This document shows positions 42,533-53,100 of a stretch of 64,000 nt of DNA, in pieces. The position numbers and the translations under genes are program-made. The stretch is taken from assembly GCA_963457665.1 (NCBI GenBank), contig OY735222.1, forward strand, positions 38,561,581 through 38,625,580, in the 5' to 3' direction. A model generated the notes under the pieces. The model saw only the letters and a list, made by a program, of their open reading frames with translations, had not been told where the DNA came from and made no database searches. Numbering within the stretch: position 1 is the stretch's first letter; every line of letters begins with the position of its first letter. This DNA is from Thysanoteuthis rhombus (taxonomy: Eukaryota > Mollusca > Cephalopoda > Oegopsida > Thysanoteuthidae).

Positions 42533-42912
42533 CAAATAAAAAAAGACCGGTTGCTGCCGGGTCAAACTTTACTCTCTTCTATTTCAATGATTACCTTTGT
42601 ATTGTATATATGTTAAAAATTATAAAATAAGTACTTTTTGGTAAAAATATATTAATTCATTGGAGTGAATCAATCTCCTGCATATCAGTATAAATAATTT
42701 TCGTTAATATCTATGACTTGTCAATTTAGCTCAGCAAGCGAGATAGACACCTGGCAATCAGTTGGCCATGAATTCAAATCACGATGGGGGAATGTGGGTT
42801 TTAAGCATCGGTTTACACTCCTCATTTTTATTGGGATAGTTCTTCTTGTTCTTGTGGTGAGAAAACAAAATCAACTTTAGGCTTTGTACTTGAGTTTGAC
42901 AAAAATGCACGA
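42533..42912 (+). mobile_element. SINE A copy, full composite
   Basis: AAAGACCGGTTGCTGCCGGG, TCAAACTTTACTCTCTTCTA, ATTACCTTTGTATTGTATAT, AATTCATTGGAGTGAATC, TTTAGCTCAGCAAGCGAGAT (box A), AATCAGTTGGCCATGAATTC, TTCAAATCACGATGGGGGAA (box B), TTGTTCTTGTGGTGAG and TTTGACAAAAATGC. It lies at the broken edge of a mariner copy. I could not confirm mariner sequence on its far side. Confidence 0.9.
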
Positions 42913-43594
42913 AGTTTTTCCGTTGCCAAATGAAATTAGTTCTCCTGGGTATGTACTGGTTTCCGTCTTGTGTTGAGATGTACCATTGGTTTCATTAAAC
43001 GTTGATAACTCGATAAACTAATATTAGCGTTTTCTTCCACTTCACGGACTTTTCATCGTAATTCCGTGTCTGTTATCTTAATCCCTTTCCATTCTTAGGC
43101 TATCCGTCTATTGTGTATTCAAACTCGTGGATCTGGGTGGTCATTACCTGAGGTATTGACAAACTCATGGCCTCCTAATGCCCCCTTTTTACCTTGTTTA
43201 TTCATTTTTCGGAAAAGAACGAGAACTGTACGTGAACGTGTAGTCTTTCATTTGGAAAGAAGTATTTCATTCGTACAGTGTCGGTAGGGATGAGACTCGG
43301 TTAAACAATCAAATAAAAAGCTTGCTTCACAAACGAAATAAACTCCGACAAAAACTGTAAAAACCCGTCGAGGGCGAGGACTACAATAGACTGACAACAG
43401 ATCCGCAAACTGCGACAATGGGTTTGAAATGACATCTTTTACTCGTTAAAATGAAAAAAAAAAAGATGAAAAACTTGCCTGTGGTCTGAAGAGAAAACAA
43501 AGGTATAAAGCTTGTTTATTCTTATCAAATAGTTTTGATAAATGATTCATTTAGTTCTTGATACAAATGAGTAATATTCACAATGCTATGTATC
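42913..43594. other. no recognisable gene
   Basis: Short frames only. A run near 42945-43000 might be the mariner middle region, but the match is too weak to claim. Confidence 0.3.
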
Positions 43595-43700
43595 ATCAGC
43601 AGCAGTGGTAGCCATTTCAGGTCCACTACAGGACAAAGGCCGCTCACAACCTCCAATGAAGATCGTATGATCAGATTTGGTTTTAAGAAGATAGTGGCAA
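43595..43700 (-). mobile_element. LINE 3' end, RTE-like subfamily 2
   Basis: On plus: CATCATCAGCAGCAGTGGTA, TCAGGTCCACTACAGGACAA, AGGCCGCTCACAACC. Reversed it gives GGCCTTTGTCCTGTAGTGGA followed by trinucleotide-like DNA, the AFVLQWT variant of the RTE C-terminus, distinct from the AYVQQWT-type copies elsewhere in the window. Confidence 0.6.
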
Positions 43701-43834
43701 ATGGAGCTCATTTGTTGCCATTTTTTTCTGGTGAGCTTGATTCAGAGTTGTCCTTTCCTTAGACTGGTTGCCTTGTGAGGCTATAGAATCAAATCTGTTC
43801 CGCTATTTTTCTCATACCAAGGTAAGGAGAGATG

Positions 43835-43944
43835 GTATGGGCATTAATGCGTAGTGACGTAAATAGCCTCAACCGGATTTTACGCCCGATTAACAGATTC
43901 CATTGTTCACGCCATTAATCGGCACGTCATGCGAACACCCATAC
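43835..43944. repeat. possible 110-bp foldback element
   Basis: Begins GTATGGGCATTAATGCGTAG and ends with the reverse complement of GTATGGGTGTTCGCATGACG. The arms share GTATGGG and TGCG/GACG words over about 25 nt. It is weak compared with the MITE at 3037. Confidence 0.35.
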
Positions 43945-44102
43945 AATTATATATATATAAAGATAGATATAGATATAGATAATGAAGAAATGTATATATG
44001 ACAAAATGATTATAAATTATATTATATTGAAAGTTTCATTTGAAATGATTTCCTGTTATTACATGGTGAATATATCATCTAGCCTAGACAACGTGAATAG
44101 AA

Positions 44103-44146
<44 letters not shown>

Positions 44147-45689
44147 AATATATGCAGAGCATCTGGGTAGGTAAGGTGTGCAGTTCCCGCCCTAATCATG
44201 AGCATAGTTCTCCTGTGCCTCTCAAATTCAGGATATGAACATGTAGGGATGTCAGTCAACTTTGTGTCGTTGGAAACTTCAACTCATATTCTAGGAAAAA
44301 AGGCAGTAGGAATTCTGCCTTTGATAGATGAAATGAACATCGGAGATATTTTGTAGTCGCAATAGAGGAAATGAGGAATTTATTTTGCCGTCTGCATGTG
44401 TTATAATGGTTAATTTCTATGATATTTCAAAATTTAATCCTGAAAATGATACAAAACGTCTTTCCATTTATATAGAAAACGGGGTTATTTGTTTTTGAAA
44501 TTTGTCTTTACATTAAAAAAAAGAAAGGAAAGACACCTAGAAAACCAATTACAAAAACTCTCTGTCTGAAATATACACTCACGTTTTAGAAATCTACAAA
44601 TAACGAAATTTGCTATAATTTTCCGTACGTATGAATCCCACCGTATTTCAAGGAAGAAATATCAGAGGAAACTGAAAGTTGTTTATACCATGACAGATAC
44701 ATAATATAATTTTTTTTAATGAAATTATTCTGATGAAGGTTAATTAATGATCTGAATCTGAAACATTTAAAACCGTAAAATATCTAAAATCCATAATTTT
44801 GATCAAACGTTGATGTCAAGGGGAGGTAATCAATGGACCATAACGAAGCTATTATTTACTTAATCTCAAACTACTGCTATTTTAGTTCCGGTTTTCTTTC
44901 TCTTCTTACATTGTCCTTAATTTGGAGAGAAATATCGACGAGCATATTTTTCAGGTTTCGAATTTAGTCAGAAGACAATAAATGCAATGTGAGAACGTAT
45001 TATGTAGATACTAATTGAGAACTCGGATGAATAGTATTTGGTAATTGACAGCTTAGAATTTAATCGTTTGGACAACGATGCCATTTATCAACCCTGATCA
45101 ATGTAACGAAGCCAAAGGAGGAAAAGTATTGAGAAAGGTGTAAAAATGATTGATTGATAGTTCTTACCGTTATCATACCCACCTGGTGTAGAGGTTTGCA
45201 GCGATTGGCAAAGTGAGATTCCAGGTGAATAGGAACTTGCTGATCAAACAAATTTATATTTTGAAGATGATTTCTGACCAGATGAACGCAGATATGATGC
45301 CCCTGGAATAGCTCTGTGTAGTCTAGACTAGTAGGATCATAGTTTATCCTGAGATCAAGTAAAGATTTCTTTATATGTCTTCGCAACTATTGGTGTGAGG
45401 ACTAGAGAGATTTTTAGGAAGTTCCTGTACCACACGTTCGCGTATGAGGTTCCCTATGTTAAAAAAAACCTTGTTGCACATCTTGTTCTCGTAGGGGTCT
45501 GGGTAAATTGGAGCAAGGCTGTTCTTCTAGAATGAGGCCTATCCATTGCATTCCGAGACTCAACCATTGCACTGCCATAGCATCAAATGTGAGCAACCTT
45601 GACTCAATATTTCTAAATGTGGGGTCTGCGTACACACTCACACCTTATATCAAGGTGTGCCAATCTAAACCAGGGAAATAAAAAAAAAT
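43945..45689. other. unassigned stretch with a (TA)n at 44106-44144
   Basis: (TA)n of about 19 units at 44106-44144. A minus-strand frame of 108 aa (45060-45386) is one of the longest non-repetitive frames. It has balanced composition (for example LESHFANRCKPLHQVGMITV) but no domain I recognise and no support as an exon. No gene is claimed. Confidence 0.35.
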
Positions 45690-45915
45690 TATAACCTTGC
45701 AACCTGGAGCAGTAGTTAGCAAACTAATATAATAGGTCATTACCACTGTAGTGAGTTCAGTCTCTAGTGGGTGTCTTAAAATTGTCGTCTTGGGCTTTTT
45801 CTCTGGTGCAGTGCTTAGCAAACTAATCGTACAAGTCCATTATTATTGTAATGAGTTCGATCTTACTGATTGCTCCAGAATTATGACCTTATACCGTACT
45901 AAGCTAAACCCATTG
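45690..45915 (+). mobile_element. SINE B, two head-to-tail copies
   Basis: Copy 1 (45690-45775): CTTGCAACCTGGAGCAGTAG, TTAGCAAACTAATATAATAG, GTAGTGAGTTCAGTCTC. Copy 2 (45810-45915): GTGCAGTGCTTAGCAAACTA, ATCGTACAAG, GTAATGAGTTCGATCTTACT (box B), CTTATACCGTACTAAGCTAA. Heads lie about 110 bp apart in the same orientation, so this may be a dimer. Confidence 0.7.
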
Positions 45916-46009
45916 AATATTAATACCGGATCGCATTCCATTATAAATTTCTTTTCACTTCTGCCCACAAAGTTGGAATAGGTATAAGCTTCCACATCTA
46001 TCTATCTAT

Positions 46010-46740
46010 CTCTCTATCAATATATCTGTTTGTCCAAACAGCATATCCAAAATTTGTTGAATTTTGATGCAGATCCAGGAGTTTTTTTTCAGATTGAGAG
46101 ATATCTTTCATTTTCACCGTAAAATCATATGTGTTCACTCATATTTGTCTACACAATATCTCCAAAAGTTTTCAATTAATTTCTGTGATATCTTATGGGA
46201 ATAAGAAATAATTCTGAATAATTGAATGTTCGAGAAGACGGAGAGATTTTTTTTATTGATTGAAGCAATCATACAAAATTCGAAACTTGTGCTGATACAT
46301 TCACCCAGTCTTAGCCCTATAGGAACTGAATTTCATTCAGGGTATGCACTCTCTGAGTGACTACAAGTTTAGCTCTGCCAACAAAGTTCGGAGGGGCATT
46401 TGTATTCACTCGTCTGTCCCTCTGTCTGTCCACACGGTATCTCAAAAAGTTCTCAATGAATATCATTGACATTTCGTGATGGGCTACTAAACAATGGATG
46501 TAATTTTTGGTCGGATCCATCAAGAGATATTTTTTTCTGCGGGAAAAGAGGTTAAAAACGAACACCTAATGAAAAGATGAATTTAAATTTCGAGGAAAGT
46601 AGCTCAATATTAGTGCATTTAAAATCGCATTTGTTGTTTTTCAATTTTTAATCACCATCCAGTTTCAGCTAATGTGTGACTTGGGCTGAGGCATTCGCTC
46701 TCTGAGTGCTTTCTGGTTTAACTTGAGATCAATGCCCCAA
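46010..46740 (+). repeat. family G repeat, three or more tandem units
   Basis: The clearest unit runs TTTAGCTCTGCCAACAAAGT, TCGGAGGGGCATTTGTATTC, ACTCGTCTGTCCCTCTGTCT, CACGGTATCTCAAAAAGTTC, TCAATGAATATCATTGACAT. It ends near GGCATTCGCTCTCTGAGTGC (46703-46722). A previous unit ends GGTATGCACTCTCTGAGTGA at 46340-46359, directly before the next start. Diverged earlier units begin near 46030 and 46130. Non-coding. Confidence 0.75.
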
Positions 46741-47494
46741 ACCAGTTTAACAGAACTGAAGGGTTAGTTGTGTGTCATTTATTTCGGATGCACGAATCAA
46801 TTGTGGAATCGGAGACATCCTTCTGAATGTGTCATTCATGAAATACATGCGTGACGAGTGAATCGAAGCAGAAGTCAGATTTAAATTATGAAACGCCAAC
46901 CGGAAGACGGAAACGCGTCACTACGACACGGCTGAATGGGTGGATACATTGAGCAGGTAGGCAAGATATCTATTCAGCATTATCTAGGGTTGCTTTATTT
47001 GAAGATTCAGAAATGAGGATGTCCCCGAAGACATCCTGCTCCTACTCGGCACACACTTTTGAGCTTGAAGCAGCTATAATAATCAATTTTGTGGGCTTTT
47101 GAATGATTGAAAAAAAATCTTTCCGGATGGAAATGTCGAGACTTAAATGGAGGATCTGTCCGGAAAATACAGATGTATAGCAATCCTTCGTAAAACGCCC
47201 CTTTTCTCAAGAGACAACCCTTTATCGAGTACGGAGGTCGGTGAGTTCCGGTTTATGCTGCATTGGTCAGCTTAGTGATCCTTGCAACCCCAAGTCTGGT
47301 CAAGACTGGGACTTTATTCCTTCAATTTCTATGATCATCCCTTTGGCTGAGCGCACATGAAAGCTTCTCCTAATGAAGAGTTCTCTATTCTACACGCTTT
47401 TATCCGGCATCAAAATCATGTGTGTGAGACAGACGTGCTTACCATTGCACTATCTAAGCATCACCTTTCCTTTTTTTTTGATGATATGCAACCC
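46741..47494. other. no recognisable gene
   Basis: A minus-strand frame of 67 aa (47007-47210) has no known motif. Short tRNA-like words appear on minus near 47420-47460 but were not convincing. Confidence 0.35.
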
Positions 47495-47590
47495 TTTCTA
47501 AGGTGCTCGGTCTATTGAACCCACTGGTTTTGCTGTTTAGTACAACATTTCAGCCGATCCATTCCACAGCCTTCGTCAGGTGTGCAGTTA
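47495..47590 (-). repeat. CGAAAC-type interspersed repeat
   Basis: Minus: CACACCTGACGAAGGCTGTG, GAATGGATCGGCTGAAATGT, TGTACTAAACAGCAAAACCA. The closest solitary match to the 6060-6727 units. Confidence 0.65.
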
Positions 47591-48210
47591 GCAATGGTAA
47601 AATGGCAGTTTCTTCTCCCAATAAATAGGTAACGAGCAAAAAAGAAATGTTAGCTTCTATATCGACCAGTTTGTTTCATTCCCAATAACATAATTCCAGC
47701 CACATCTGCAATACCGTCCTTAGCAACGTATATAGTACAAGGGATTAGATATTTATACACATGGATGCGCTCCTATACCCTTCCCTGCTTACCAAAGAAA
47801 TCCACACTTCCCTGAAATCTTCAGCCATAGTCAATAGGAAGCGTGTTAGTCTTTTTTGATAAGTTTGATTATTTGTTTATTCATGTAGACTTGTGGGTCG
47901 TTGGGCTGCAAAAACTCCTCTGCAGTTTCAGTAGCTAGTAGGGATACCCGGGATGGAGCTGGTAGCTGTTAACACTGAACACTTCTCCTTCACCCAGGCT
48001 TGGGACCAGTTATGCTGACTGCCAAAACATAATTTTTTTCTGTTATGGTAATCATTTCTTAGATCAGTGACGATAAACCCTTTGAGCACGATGCGTCGAA
48101 ATTTTAATTTAAAAAAAATATAATCCTGTTGTTGAAATGTCACTTACATGTATAAATCTACGTAGATTTTAGTTTTTCGTAAATGCTTCTAGATAAGCAG
48201 CCTATTTTTC
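47591..48210. other. no recognisable gene
   Basis: A 71-aa minus frame (47928-48143) lacks any known motif. Nothing else seen. Confidence 0.35.
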
Positions 48211-48345
48211 CAATATATCTATAAAACTAGAAGTTTAGTAAAATATAAGTTGAAATTTCAATATATACTTATAAAATTGGGGGCTCGATGGAATATAAGA
48301 TGAAGATTCAATATATATCTATACAACTAGGATAAAGAATAAGCT
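48211..48345 (+). repeat. minisatellite, about 49-bp unit, 2.7 copies
   Basis: CAATATATCTATAAAACTAG (48211), CAATATATACTTATAAAATT (48259) and CAATATATATCTATACAACT (about 48309) start units of 48-50 bp containing GATGGAATATAAGATGAAGA or variants. Confidence 0.7.
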
Positions 48346-48381
48346 TTCAGCGAGACACGAATTCTAGGGCTTTGAACATCG

Positions 48382-48483
48382 GGCCATCGCTTTACGGTAG
48401 CAAGCCAGCAGTGTTGATCGGAAATAAGAAGTAAGCTCTCAGTGAGATTTGATATATTTGCTCGCTACCGTAGAGTGACGGCC
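48382..48483. repeat. 24-nt inverted repeat
   Basis: GGCCATCGCTTTACGGTAGC (48382 onward) pairs with the reverse complement of 48460-48483 (GGCCGTCACTCTACGGTAGC). Between them is GATCGGAAATAAGAAGTAAG, CTCTCAGTGAGA, similar to 56788-56822. Confidence 0.55.
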
Positions 48484-48899
48484 TGAGTTGAAGTTGTGAT
48501 GGAAACAACTTGAACAAGCTTGGCTACGCTAGGGTCAAAGACTTTCGCTTCATTAAAATCTAAAAAGTAAACAAGACAGAATTTATATCTCTGGACAATA
48601 ATATTCCAAAACTACATTTAAACTCCCTTAAAAGTTCGAAATTTACAAATAAAAGAATAAAACAAATACAAACTTTGAAACAAACAAAATAGTACAAGGA
48701 ACATACTCTTAAAATCAATCATCTTTTTCTCAAATCTATCAGTTGTCTCGCCCAGGAATGGATATGCGAACATTAATTTAGTGTTTGGTTGGTGAAATAA
48801 AATATATTCTGTTCTATTCTATTCATAGTAGCGAAAGAATCTGACACAGTCATTTTTGCTGTTTGAAGTGTCGTCAGTTATTGTGTACGTCATAGTTTT
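48484..48899. other. no recognisable gene
   Basis: AT-rich; no frame over 60 aa and no shared repeat. Confidence 0.4.
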
Positions 48900-48975
48900 G
48901 AGTGTATGACTCATCCTATTTTTGGTGAGGCAATCTTGTTACGATACACCAACTGTAGAGTTTGACAAAATTAAG
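48900..48975 (+). mobile_element. SINE A 3' tail
   Basis: CCTATTTTTGGTGAGGCAAT, CTTGTTACGATACACCAACT and GTAGAGTTTGACAAAATT follow the SINE A tail order with a short deletion. Confidence 0.6.
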
Positions 48976-49609
48976 TTGAAGGTAAATTGTAGTCAAAATT
49001 GATACAATTGGGTTACAATGCTTCATCTAATAATAGAAAATAAACATTAAAATAATGGTTGATTTTGTTTATGTCAAACTGGCCAAGGTGAGAGATATGT
49101 TAATAGCGAGTGTTCGGGCGCATGAGAAAATGATTTGAAATGTCTAAACATCCCCCGTGAATGACAAAACGAGGAGCCTCTATCGGAAGTGGGCATCTGG
49201 CGGAAAACATTTGTTTGACATTTATTACAGGAAGGAGGTCAGAAAGAGGAGGTTGAATTGGGGAAGTTCAGAAAGCAGTTAAAAGCGGTTTCATTATTTT
49301 GAGGCTATTCGCTTTTTTCTTTTTTTTTCTTTCTATTTTTGTCTTCGCAGGATATGGCCACCATTCCGATATACCTTTTGGGATGAGAAGCCAATTTTGT
49401 CGATCACCTTGTTCCTTAAACGACTGCAGAAATTTACTTATAAATAGTTTTATTTACTTGGCATTTTTATGCGAAAAGAGTTGTATCTTATATCAGGTAG
49501 CCTCAGAAGTTCATGGTGATACTCGGGAAGACGCTTCGCGCGAAGTCGCTATGATTGACTTGAGTTTAACTTCGTGAACCCATCTCTCGCGTTTGATTCA
49601 GAAATATTG
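48976..49609. other. no recognisable gene
   Basis: The 92-aa plus frame at 49299-49577 starts in a poly-T run. It has a hydrophobic start, but I see no conserved motif or splice support. Confidence 0.3.
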
Positions 49610-50060
49610 AACAGCCGTGGCCATCAAAACCATTTTTTGCGTTTATGTATTTGTTTATGAGTTTTTCTGTGTGTTTCAGCGCTCCTGGTCATAACCTTTT
49701 GTCAATAGACATGAAAATTGGCATTTCATCCATTATATCCATTATATCCGTCCTAAAAATGTTTCTTATTATTTCTATTCTTTGAAAAAAAAAAGCTTTT
49801 CCGAACTTATAAAGGACTTATTCTGACGGGTTTATTAATAACATCTAGATTCTCCAGAATCTAGATGGTTCTAAATGTTTTTTCAAAACTCATTTTTGGA
49901 TGTTTTCCAGTGGAAAATGCCACTGAACTCTTGAATTGAATTCATTTTGACCATATTTATTCATCGATGGAATTTTTGATAAGACTTCAAACTCTGACGC
50001 TACGGTTGTTCTTTTATTGAAAACGATGGCGAGAATAAATTCATATATTTAAAGACTCTT
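49610..50060 (+). repeat. family E interspersed repeat, long copy
   Basis: GCCGTGGCCATCAAAACC, GCGTTTATGTATTTGTTTAT, TGTTTCAGCGCTCCTGGTCA, GACATGAAAATTGGCATTTC, AAAAGCTTTTCCGAACTTAT, AAGGACTTATTCTGACGGGT, CATTTTGACCATATTTATTC, ATCGATGGAATTTTTGATAA, GACGCTACGGTTGTTCTTTT. About 450 bp, and colinear with 54010-54400. Confidence 0.8.
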
Positions 50061-50184
50061 ATTAAAGAAGAGGGGGTGGAGTTGCGAGACGGAAAACGAA
50101 ATCGAGTTTCAGTCGAGGATGTTTACGTTCACTTTGCACTAATACTCTTGGGAAAAGCATGATTCCACTTCGCTCCCCTCCCCA

Positions 50185-50275
50185 GCTACAAACTGATTTT
50201 CTTTCAGCGTATGCGCTTTCTGAGTGCCTCTTACCTCTGCCAATAAAGTTAGGAGAGGTATTTGTATTCACTCAT
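50185..50275 (+). repeat. family G unit junction
   Basis: CAGCGTATGCGCTTTCTGAG, TGCCTC, TACCTCTGCCAATAAAGTTA, GGAGAGGTATTTGTATTCAC. The end of one unit runs straight into the start of the next, as at 46340-46400. Confidence 0.65.
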
Positions 50276-50284
50276 AAGCAAATA

Positions 50285-50362
50285 CACAAACCTATGCACA
50301 TATAAGAGAAAGGATAGAACCTTCCACCATCTTTAATGGCTAAAGAGGTTCAATATCTCTAA
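50285..50362 (-). repeat. family E 5' end
   Basis: Plus strand: ACATATAAGAGAAAGGATAG, AACCTTCCACCATCTTTAAT, GGCTAAAGAGGTTCAATAT. Reverse complement of the start of the 22650-22855 copy. It begins right after the family G junction. Confidence 0.6.
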
Positions 50363-50429
50363 ATCAAATGAGAGAGATGGGTTCTTGAAGTGAGGTTGTA
50401 GCCCTTTAATCCAGTAAGTTCATCTAAGA

Positions 50430-50490
50430 CATTGGTGGCGAACCTATGACACGCGTGCCAGAAGTGACATGCCGTGAGTTTTCAGGTGAC
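50430..50490 (+). mobile_element. end of a hAT-like element
   Basis: CATTGGTGGCGAACCTATGA, CACGCGTGCCAGAAGTGACA. I recall GGTGGCGAACCTxTGxCACGCGTGCC as a widespread animal transposon end of the hAT type. The matching other end was not found within about 1.5 kb, so size is unknown. 50491-51123 holds no recognised gene. Confidence 0.45.
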
Positions 50491-51123
50491 ACACAATGAG
50501 CTTTAAGAAAAAAAAATCTGTTTTAATTTCATTTTTTAAAAGTTTAATTCTCCCGAAAGAGCATTTACTGATCATGCTACCCGGGGTAGAAACTTGGAAT
50601 TCTGATCGTGTATACATGAGGGATATTTCGAGCTTTCTTATGTGGACACAGAACATGATTTTACGAGGTTTTATCCTGACGTTCGATGAACTTGAGAAGT
50701 GAAACGGCTTTGTGAAAGAAGGAGAATGAGATTCTTTACTTCCTGGTGGAGGAATTCCAAGAAACGCGTGAAATTTCTGTCAAGACGCGAAAAGAACTGA
50801 TTAACTTGACAGAGTAACACGTTGATCGAGCTATTCAAATTCCAAGAACTTTTGGGAAGCTCCACATATTATGTTGAGATTTTCAAGATATTTTCCGTGC
50901 GCACACATAAACACTCACATAAGTATGCACGCATATAGACGTGGGTACACGCCCCTCTATATATGTACACAATATAAACATGTTTACTAGCACACTTAAA
51001 GATACGCACAAATGCTCAAACACCACTGATTTACGGTGTTTTGTATTTTGGGATGTGCTGTCTGCTACGGATGTACAAAAACAGCTTTTTGGCAAAATAT
51101 AGGGAAGGTGGTCCCGTTTGTAG

Positions 51124-51222
51124 GAATTAGAGAATTACAGGGGAAACAGAATTTGGATTAGACACTCTTGTCAGCGGATTATACTGTCTAATCCAAATTT
51201 TGTTTTTCTTTCATTAATTCTC
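51124..51222. repeat. 99-nt foldback (long hairpin)
   Basis: The left arm ends ATTTGGATTAGACA (to 51164). The right arm starts TGTCTAATCCAAATTTTG (51185), leaving a loop of 20 nt. The arms also pair at the base (GAGAATTA with TTAATTCTC) with an imperfect middle. It could be a tiny foldback transposon or a pre-microRNA-sized hairpin; no second copy seen here. Confidence 0.7.
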
Positions 51223-51424
51223 TTATTTATATTTCTTCGTCGGTTGTAACAGCGGATGAGTGCAGGAATGTAACTTTACAATTTACAATCGAGACAACCT
51301 TCCACACATTGTACCGAAGAGGCTTTCACTGCCCATTGCATTTTACAGACACAAAAATATTTTTATGTTTTTGTGCATCCGTAGCGCATAGCGCACCCAA
51401 GATACAGAGCACTATGCACCACTG

Positions 51425-51428
<4 letters not shown>

Positions 51429-51488
<60 letters not shown>
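51429..51488. repeat. (TA)n microsatellite
   Basis: About 30 TA units. Confidence 0.98.
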
Positions 51489-51490
<2 letters not shown>

Positions 51491-51657
51491 ATACACTCAA
51501 GTACATACATACGTATGCATACCACAAATACGTATAAAACTGCCCACTGACATAGACGCACGCATACACGCGCTACCATACATCCATGTCTAAACACAAC
51601 GATACGCATACACACGTATACATCTTTAGACTACAGACTTATTGACGAAACTACCGA

Positions 51658-51671
51658 TACACACACACACG

Positions 51672-51729
<58 letters not shown>

Positions 51730-51812
51730 GAGAGAGAGAGACAGACTGACAGACAGACAGACAGAGACAGAGAGACACAGAGACAGAGACAGAGACAGAG
51801 ACAGAGAGAGGG
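51658..51812. repeat. (CA)n(TA)n(GA)n(CAGA)n compound microsatellite
   Basis: CACACA, then TATATA with two TATG breaks, then GAGAGA, then GACAGACAGAGACAGAG. Frames through it are low-complexity. Confidence 0.95.
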
Positions 51813-52449
51813 GAGTTGCCAGCCACACACCTATCTTTTCTTCCAGGACTTGGGATTCTTCGAGGCTATCTTTATATGACTAAAAAGCTCCAACTGCCCA
51901 GCTATGTAATCTGTTTGAGAGACGTAGATTCATGCCTTTGCTCAATGTCATTAGTGCGAAGAAACGGTGACGATAATCGTAACATCACTTTCATGACCTT
52001 CCCGTATAGATTTTTTTTTAAATCGTCACGTTCATGCCCATTAAAGCCCTAGATAGAGACAGGCGGAAGGAAAGTTGGAGTAAATAGAAACCTCCCGTGT
52101 CATCGATATAAATCTGTGTCTTGCAATAGTTCCATTGATTTAAACAATCGCTACAAGACGACGATTCACGAAGTCAATTCAGTTTAAATTAACGGAACAA
52201 TACTTTTGTTATAACAACTGCTGATATAAGTAATTGAAATAATGATGTCAGCAACAAAAAAGTATAATTTACACACATGTCCCAACCTCCAAAAATGTAT
52301 TTCTAACATCTCAAGGATGATCAGGTAAGGAAAGTTGAAATTGTTTTCTTGCTAAAGTTGGATTAGTCATTTTGGAGATATTTAGGTCGCTGACTTCTTT
52401 TGACTTACTTTTCCATAGAAGTGTCACTGTCGCTTGTTAATAGTTTTTA
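51813..52449. other. no recognisable gene
   Basis: A 78-aa plus frame (51816-52052) has no recognised motif. No shared repeat found. Confidence 0.35.
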
Positions 52450-53100
52450 GATTAGAAACCGTCAACAAAAACTGTCCTCATAGGTTTCGTCAGTTTTCAA
52501 GTTAGCCTGGTTGGCTGGCTTTATGTACAAATGTGACCCTGAGAAAGTTTTCAGCAAATTAGTTTTTGAAAATTAGCCCCAAAAATATATTGGGTTTTGC
52601 GGGGAGGGGTGATTTACAATTTTGTGTCAGCTTTTGGGGGACTGTAGACCTGAACTGTCACCAAAATCGTCAATGTTGGTTTCTTCAGTTTTTAAAAGAG
52701 GGGTCAGGCTGGTTATTTATGTATCTCTACATGTATTACGCATACTGGCTGCACCAATGGAGCTAAAGGGCTGAAAATTTCAACATTTACTCCTTATTAC
52801 GGCTAAAAACGTTTTTTTGTTTCTTGACACTCCCGTAGCCTTTTAGTGGGGGGTTCAATCTGTAATGTAAGTTAATGCTAAATTGGCCCCTTAGTTGATG
52901 CCCGGCAGCATTCGAGCTTTTTTGTTGTTGAAATTTTAGACTTTTTGACGGATCACTGCCCAACCAAAGGTAAGAAAAGAAACTTCATTGATCATCCCCT
53001 TTTTTCCAATTTTCCAATTGATCAACCCTAACATGACATGCTGCCAAAAGACGTCGGTCAGGTGACAGTTTCTGGCGAGTTACTAACCAGTCCTGTATTC
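52450..53100 (+). repeat. family D interspersed repeat, copy 3 (part duplicated)
   Basis: ATTAGAAACCGTCAACAAAA, CTGTC, GTTTTCAAGTTAGCCTGG, then GGGGGACTGTAGACCTGAAC, GTCAATGTTGGTTTCTTCAG, CACCAATGGAGCTAAAGGGC, TTTACTCCTTATTACGG, AATGTAAGTTAATGCTAAAT, ACGGATCACTGCCCAACCAA, CAACCCTAACATGACATGCT. The opening block occurs twice, as in copy 2. Confidence 0.78.
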
